Assembly (NCBI GenBank): GCA_015654915.1
Contig: JAATFY010000143.1
Location: 1-7,452 of the forward strand
Direction: 5' to 3'
DNA: 7,452 nucleotides
Origin: Rhodospirillales bacterium
GTDB taxonomy: Bacteria > Pseudomonadota > Alphaproteobacteria > UBA9219
Below are positions 4,541 through 7,452 of the stretch, piece by piece (within the stretch, counting starts at the first letter, position 1; the number at the start of each line of letters is the position of its first letter). The translations under genes were made by a program, and so were the position numbers. The notes beneath the pieces are model-generated. The model saw only the letters and a program-made list of their open reading frames with translations. It had not been told where the DNA came from and searched no databases.

Positions 4541-6433
4541 ATGACCGAATCCCGCATGCCATTCCGCGCCGAAGTCAGCCGGCTGCTCGACATCGTCGTG
4601 CACTCGCTTTACAGCGAAAAAGAGATTTTCCTGCGCGAGCTGATTTCGAACGCGTCCGACGCCTGCGACAAACTGCGCTATCAGGCTATCACCCAGCCGG
4701 AACTGATGGCCGACGACGCCGGTTTCCAGATCAGGATCGCTATCGACAAAAAAGCGCGGACGCTGACGGTCAGCGACAACGGCATCGGCATGAGCCGCGA
4801 CGAGCTGGTCGAAAATCTTGGCACCATCGCGCGCTCCGGCACTTCGGCGTTCCTGGAGCAGCTTGCCGCATCCAAGGAAAAACCCGACGTCAAGATGATC
4901 GGCCAGTTCGGCGTGGGATTCTACGCCGCCTTCATGGTGGCGCAGACCGTCGAGGTCATCTCGCGCAAGGCGGGCAGCGAGGAAAGCTGGGAGTGGACCT
5001 CCGACGGCAAGGGCGAATTTTCGGTCGAGGAAGGCGAGAAGAAGGAGCGCGGCACCGATATTATCGTCTATCTGAAACAGGGCGAAGACGAATTCCTCGA
5101 TCCGGCGCGGCTGCATACCATCATTGCGAAATATTCCGACCACATCGCCATTCCGATTATGATCGAGGGCGAGGACAAGCCCGCCAACCGCGCCAGCGCG
5201 TTATGGCTGCGTCCCAAGAACGAAATTACCGTCGACCAGTATAAGGAATTCTACCATCATGTCGCGCATGCGTTCGAGGACGCTGCGCTGACCATCCATT
5301 GGCGCGCGGAAGGCAAGATCGAATATACCGGCCTTTTGTTCGTGCCGGGGATGAAGCCTTATGATTTGTTCGACCCCAAGCGGCGCCATGGCGTGAAGCT
5401 GTACGTCAAGCGCGTCTTTATCACTGATGAGGCCGAAGGCCTCGTGCCGCCGTGGCTGCGTTTCCTGCGCGGCGTCGTCGACAGCGAAGACCTGCCGCTC
5501 AATGTCAGCCGTGAGATGCTGCAGAACAACCCGATGCTGGCGCATATCCGGCGCGGCGTGACGCGGCGCGTGCTGGGCGACCTGAATAAATTCGCCGAGG
5601 ATAAGGACGCATACGCAAAATTCTGGGATAATTTCGGCGCGGTGCTGAAAGAGGGTCTTTATGAAGACGCAGACTATCGTCCCGATCTTTTGAAATTGCT
5701 GCGGTGCCGCTCAAGCGCCGTGGAAGGTCTGACATCGCTGGAAGACTATGTCGGCCGCATGAAGGAAGGTCAGGATGCCATCTTCTATATTTGCGGCGAC
5801 AATGCCGAAAAACTGCTGCGCAACCCGCATATCGAAGGCTTCAGGGCCAAGGGCGTGGAAGTGCTGCTGCTGACCGATACGGTCGACGATTTTTGGCCGT
5901 CGGCCGTGGGCGAATATCAGGGCAAAGCGCTGAAATCCGTGACGCGGGCGGGGCAGGACCTCGGCAAGATCAAAGCCGATGAAAAAGCGGACAAAAAAGA
6001 TGAAGCCAGAGATGAAAAGCAAGCGGGCGATCTGGCCTCCCTGATTGCGTTGATGAAACTGACCTTCGGGGAAGCGGTCAAGGATGTGCGCTCCTCAGAC
6101 CGTCTGACCGACAGTCCCGTATGTCTGGTCGCCGATGAAGGCGATCTCGACATTCATCTGGAGCGTTTTCTGAAACAGCATAACCAGATCCGCACGCCAA
6201 GCATGCGCATTCTGGAGTTGAATCCCAAGCATCCGCTGATCATGATGATGAGCGAGCGGGCCAAGGCTCAGCCTGCCCCCGCGGAAGCGGGGGGCGCTAC
6301 CGATGCGCTGAAAGACGTTGCGTGGCTGCTGCTTGATCAGGCGCGGCTGGTGGACGGCGAGACGCTCAGTGATCCGGTGGCATTCGGCCAGCGGCTCGGC
6401 GAAGTGCTCGGCCGCGTGATGAAAGCGGCGTAA
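4541..6433 (+). CDS. htpG: Molecular chaperone HtpG (bacterial Hsp90)
   Basis: This complete cytoplasmic ATP-dependent chaperone has 630 residues, close to E. coli HtpG (624). The N-terminal GHKL ATPase domain shows catalytic Glu33 in LRELISNASDA, DNGIGM (79-84), the lid region GTIARSGT (94-101) and GQFGVGFYAAF (121-131). The middle domain carries the conserved NVSREMLQNN with the catalytic Arg324, preceded by FLRGVVDSEDLPL. The C-terminal dimerisation domain follows from about residue 500 (LMKLTFGEAVKDVRSSDRLTDSPVCLV). A very charged Lys/Asp/Glu stretch (about 477-498) precedes it, and a flexible Ala/Pro/Gly linker (573-588) lies near the end. ATG 4541 is chosen because its spacing to the conserved HSLYS-KEIFLRELIS block fits the family; the next ATG is at 4556. 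No strong Shine-Dalgarno is seen. The gene stands alone, divergent from the tRNA and convergent with the following glycosyltransferase. Confidence 0.98.
   Translation: MTESRMPFRAEVSRLLDIVVHSLYSEKEIFLRELISNASDACDKLRYQAITQPELMADDAGFQIRIAIDKKARTLTVSDNGIGMSRDELVENLGTIARSGTSAFLEQLAASKEKPDVKMIGQFGVGFYAAFMVAQTVEVISRKAGSEESWEWTSDGKGEFSVEEGEKKERGTDIIVYLKQGEDEFLDPARLHTIIAKYSDHIAIPIMIEGEDKPANRASALWLRPKNEITVDQYKEFYHHVAHAFEDAALTIHWRAEGKIEYTGLLFVPGMKPYDLFDPKRRHGVKLYVKRVFITDEAEGLVPPWLRFLRGVVDSEDLPLNVSREMLQNNPMLAHIRRGVTRRVLGDLNKFAEDKDAYAKFWDNFGAVLKEGLYEDADYRPDLLKLLRCRSSAVEGLTSLEDYVGRMKEGQDAIFYICGDNAEKLLRNPHIEGFRAKGVEVLLLTDTVDDFWPSAVGEYQGKALKSVTRAGQDLGKIKADEKADKKDEARDEKQAGDLASLIALMKLTFGEAVKDVRSSDRLTDSPVCLVADEGDLDIHLERFLKQHNQIRTPSMRILELNPKHPLIMMMSERAKAQPAPAEAGGATDALKDVAWLLLDQARLVDGETLSDPVAFGQRLGEVLGRVMKAA
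6276..6293. repeat. GC-rich palindrome inside the htpG linker
   Basis: The arms CCCCCGC (6276-6282) and GCGGGGG (6287-6293) flank a GGAA loop. The palindrome encodes part of the Ala/Pro/Glu/Gly linker near residues 579-585 of HtpG. It resembles the widespread proteobacterial palindromic repeats of the CCCGCGGAAGCGGG type, so it may be such a repeat tolerated within a flexible coding region. Confidence 0.45.
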
Positions 6434-6443
6434 AACAAATTGT

Positions 6444-6495
6444 CACCCTCCCCCTGCGGGAGGGTCGAATGTGCGCAGCACATTCGGAGAGGGGT
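6444..6495 (+). repeat. Palindromic intergenic repeat, copy 1
   Basis: Two hairpins follow each other. CCCTCCC (6446-6452) pairs with GGGAGGG (6458-6464), and CGAATGTG (6466-6473) pairs with CACATTCG (6479-6486) around a CGCAG loop (6474-6478). The unit closes with GAGAGGGGT, complementary to the start of the unit. It begins 10 bp after the htpG stop and may also act as a transcript-end structure. Copy 2 (6508-6582) has the same plan in reverse orientation. Confidence 0.7.
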
Positions 6496-6507
6496 ATAAA
6501 AACCTTG

Positions 6508-6582
6508 ACCCCTCACCTGCAAAAACTAAGGCTTTACTGCGTAAAGCCAAGTTTTTGCTTCCTCTCCCGCAAGGGGAGAGGG
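6508..6582 (-). repeat. Palindromic intergenic repeat, copy 2 (inverted)
   Basis: Read on the minus strand it has the same plan as copy 1: a CCTCTCCC/GGGAGAGG hairpin (arms 6561-6568 and 6574-6581), then a larger central palindrome, then a GGTGAGGGGT closure. The central stem is different and longer: GCAAAAACT (6519-6527) with AGTTTTTGC (6550-6558), and GGCTTTAC (6530-6537) with GTAAAGCC (6541-6548). Its centre on the minus strand is again CGCAG. The unit ends one base before the glycosyltransferase stop codon. Confidence 0.7.
6519..6558. terminator. Bidirectional terminator-like hairpin between convergent genes
   Basis: This is the central stem of repeat copy 2: 9 bp outer plus 8 bp inner pairing, a three-base loop and a small asymmetric bulge. 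The outer arms carry A5 on the left and T5 on the right, so each strand reads as a stem ending in a T run (TTTTT at 6552-6556 on plus; the complement of 6521-6525 on minus). It lies between convergent htpG and the glycosyltransferase gene and could end both transcripts. Confidence 0.5.
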
Positions 6583-6583
6583 A

Positions 6584-7452
6584 TCATTGGATTTTTAAAA
6601 TCCCCAGTTTGATCAGCCAAGCCAGCGTGCGCCACAATTGCGCACGGTCGAGCGCGGGATGTTGTTTGAGGATATCGCCGATGGGTGCACTTCCTTGCGC
6701 TGAGATGGAGTTGATTAGCTTGGTGGCCTCGTCGGGATGGATCATCATATCGAGACCAAAGACATTGATATCGTGCTTCCATAATTTCTTGATCATATCG
6801 GCATTTGCCGCGACGGTGAGGTTGTTGGTCTCATTCAACGGCGCAGTCGGATAAGATTCATACATGGTGAAAGGATCGGGCACCTGCGGCAGCGCCACGT
6901 TCCATGTCGCTGACTGCGTTCTTTCGGCGCGGCGCTTGGCCGCCATGTCTTTCCACAGATTTTCATAGGCGGGAATGATCTGTTTCCAGCCGTAACCAGC
7001 ACGAACACGCGTGCGCGCTTTATCGGCCATGGATTTGCGTTTGTTTTTGTCCTTGATGAGCAGTGCAATCGCGTTCGCCGCCATGTTCTGGTCGACCGCG
7101 ACCGACAACGCGCTTTTGGCCAGAAAACCGCCGTACATTTCCTTGCCGCTGAGCAGAAGTTCCGACAAAGCGCGGCCGGTGCCGGCGGGCGGCTGTGTGG
7201 TACGGATCAGGAATCCGTCCTCGCCATGCGTCACGCTGTCGCTGTAACCGTCCCTATCGCTGATGACGCGGGGCAAACCGGCGGCCATTGCCTCGATAGG
7301 GGTCATGCCGAAACTTTCCTGCATATTGTCGATCAGCGACAGGAAAATATCGCCCGCCGCCCATAATCCGTCGGGGAAACTCGCATCGTCGTTGGGGATA
7401 AAAGTAACTTTGGCGTTGCCGCTGAAATCCTTGGCCAACTCCTTGAATTGCG
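6584..7452 (-). CDS. GT4-type (GT-B) glycosyltransferase with C-terminal extension, 5'-truncated
   Basis: The frame stays open to the window edge, so the N-terminal acceptor domain lies outside; about 288 C-terminal residues are visible, ending at TGA (6586-6584). A TTG codon at 7438 exists but is internal to the open frame and unlikely to be the start. The donor-binding half of a GT-B fold is clear: KVTFIPND, then DIFLSLIDNMQESFGMTPIE, then AMAAGLPRVISDRDGYSDSV and GEDGFLI. The E-x7-E pair (ESFGMTPIE) is that of retaining GT4 enzymes that use nucleotide sugars. The core seems to end around KQIIPAYENLWKDM. About 110 more residues follow (DNA 6584 to about 6915), ending in helices resembling a winged-helix (LKQHPALDRAQLWRTLAWLI). 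The sugar and acceptor cannot be predicted; a surface polysaccharide role is only suggested by the family. Confidence 0.85.
   Translation of the reverse strand, partial: QFKELAKDFSGNAKVTFIPNDDASFPDGLWAAGDIFLSLIDNMQESFGMTPIEAMAAGLPRVISDRDGYSDSVTHGEDGFLIRTTQPPAGTGRALSELLLSGKEMYGGFLAKSALSVAVDQNMAANAIALLIKDKNKRKSMADKARTRVRAGYGWKQIIPAYENLWKDMAAKRRAERTQSATWNVALPQVPDPFTMYESYPTAPLNETNNLTVAANADMIKKLWKHDINVFGLDMMIHPDEATKLINSISAQGSAPIGDILKQHPALDRAQLWRTLAWLIKLGILKIQ

Noticed and set aside
4496..5143. Long minus-strand open frame antisense to htpG
   Set aside because: It is a shadow of the GC-rich htpG reading frame; the plus frame is unmistakably HtpG.
6471..6854. Plus-strand open frame spanning the intergenic repeats and the glycosyltransferase 3' end
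   Set aside because: It is antisense to a clear glycosyltransferase, and its first part is palindromic repeat sequence.

Overview
The window looks like a stretch of Gram-negative chromosome, most likely alphaproteobacterial. The evidence is the HtpG sequence style, the pgaB-type gene, a CTTG/CCATAT heat-shock-like promoter before htpG, and GC-rich palindromic intergenic repeats of a kind common in that class. This placement is an inference.

Layout. (1) 1-1368, plus: the 3' part of a pgaB-type gene for poly-beta-1,6-GlcNAc deacetylation and hydrolysis. (2) 1406-4356: a compact, lower-GC segment bounded by a perfect 46-bp direct repeat. The right copy is the 3' part (anticodon loop through CCA) of an intact tRNA-Arg(CCU) gene at 4312-4388, minus. 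The left copy is an orphan tRNA fragment. The only convincing genes inside are a three-gene minus-strand operon encoding an NMT1/SsuA/TauA-type ABC importer: binding protein, then ATPase, then permease, each pair overlapping by ATGA. (3) 4541-6433, plus: complete htpG (Hsp90). (4) 6444-6582: two inverted copies of a palindromic repeat between convergent genes. (5) 6584-7452, minus: the C-terminal part of a GT4-type glycosyltransferase with an unusual C-terminal extension, truncated by the window edge.

Main result. The importer operon sits in what looks like a roughly 2.9-kb integrative cargo element inserted at the 3' end of tRNA-Arg(CCU), with both attachment sites still visible and no integrase inside. 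Each end also carries a matched pair of short motifs, one of the aatagtagg type and one of the tctatagtagg type, placed between the core repeat and the cargo as recombinase arm sites would be. If real, this is a minimal satellite-like island that moves one nutrient importer and depends on an integrase encoded elsewhere. Without the element, the ancestral order would be pgaB, about 37 bp, tRNA-Arg, htpG.

A second observation is that the two repeats after htpG share an outer frame and a CGCAG centre, while the arms of the central hairpin differ between copies yet remain self-complementary.

The genes suggest a surface-polysaccharide neighbourhood (PgaB, possibly the glycosyltransferase), a stress chaperone and an acquired uptake system. 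The importer substrate cannot be read from the sequence.
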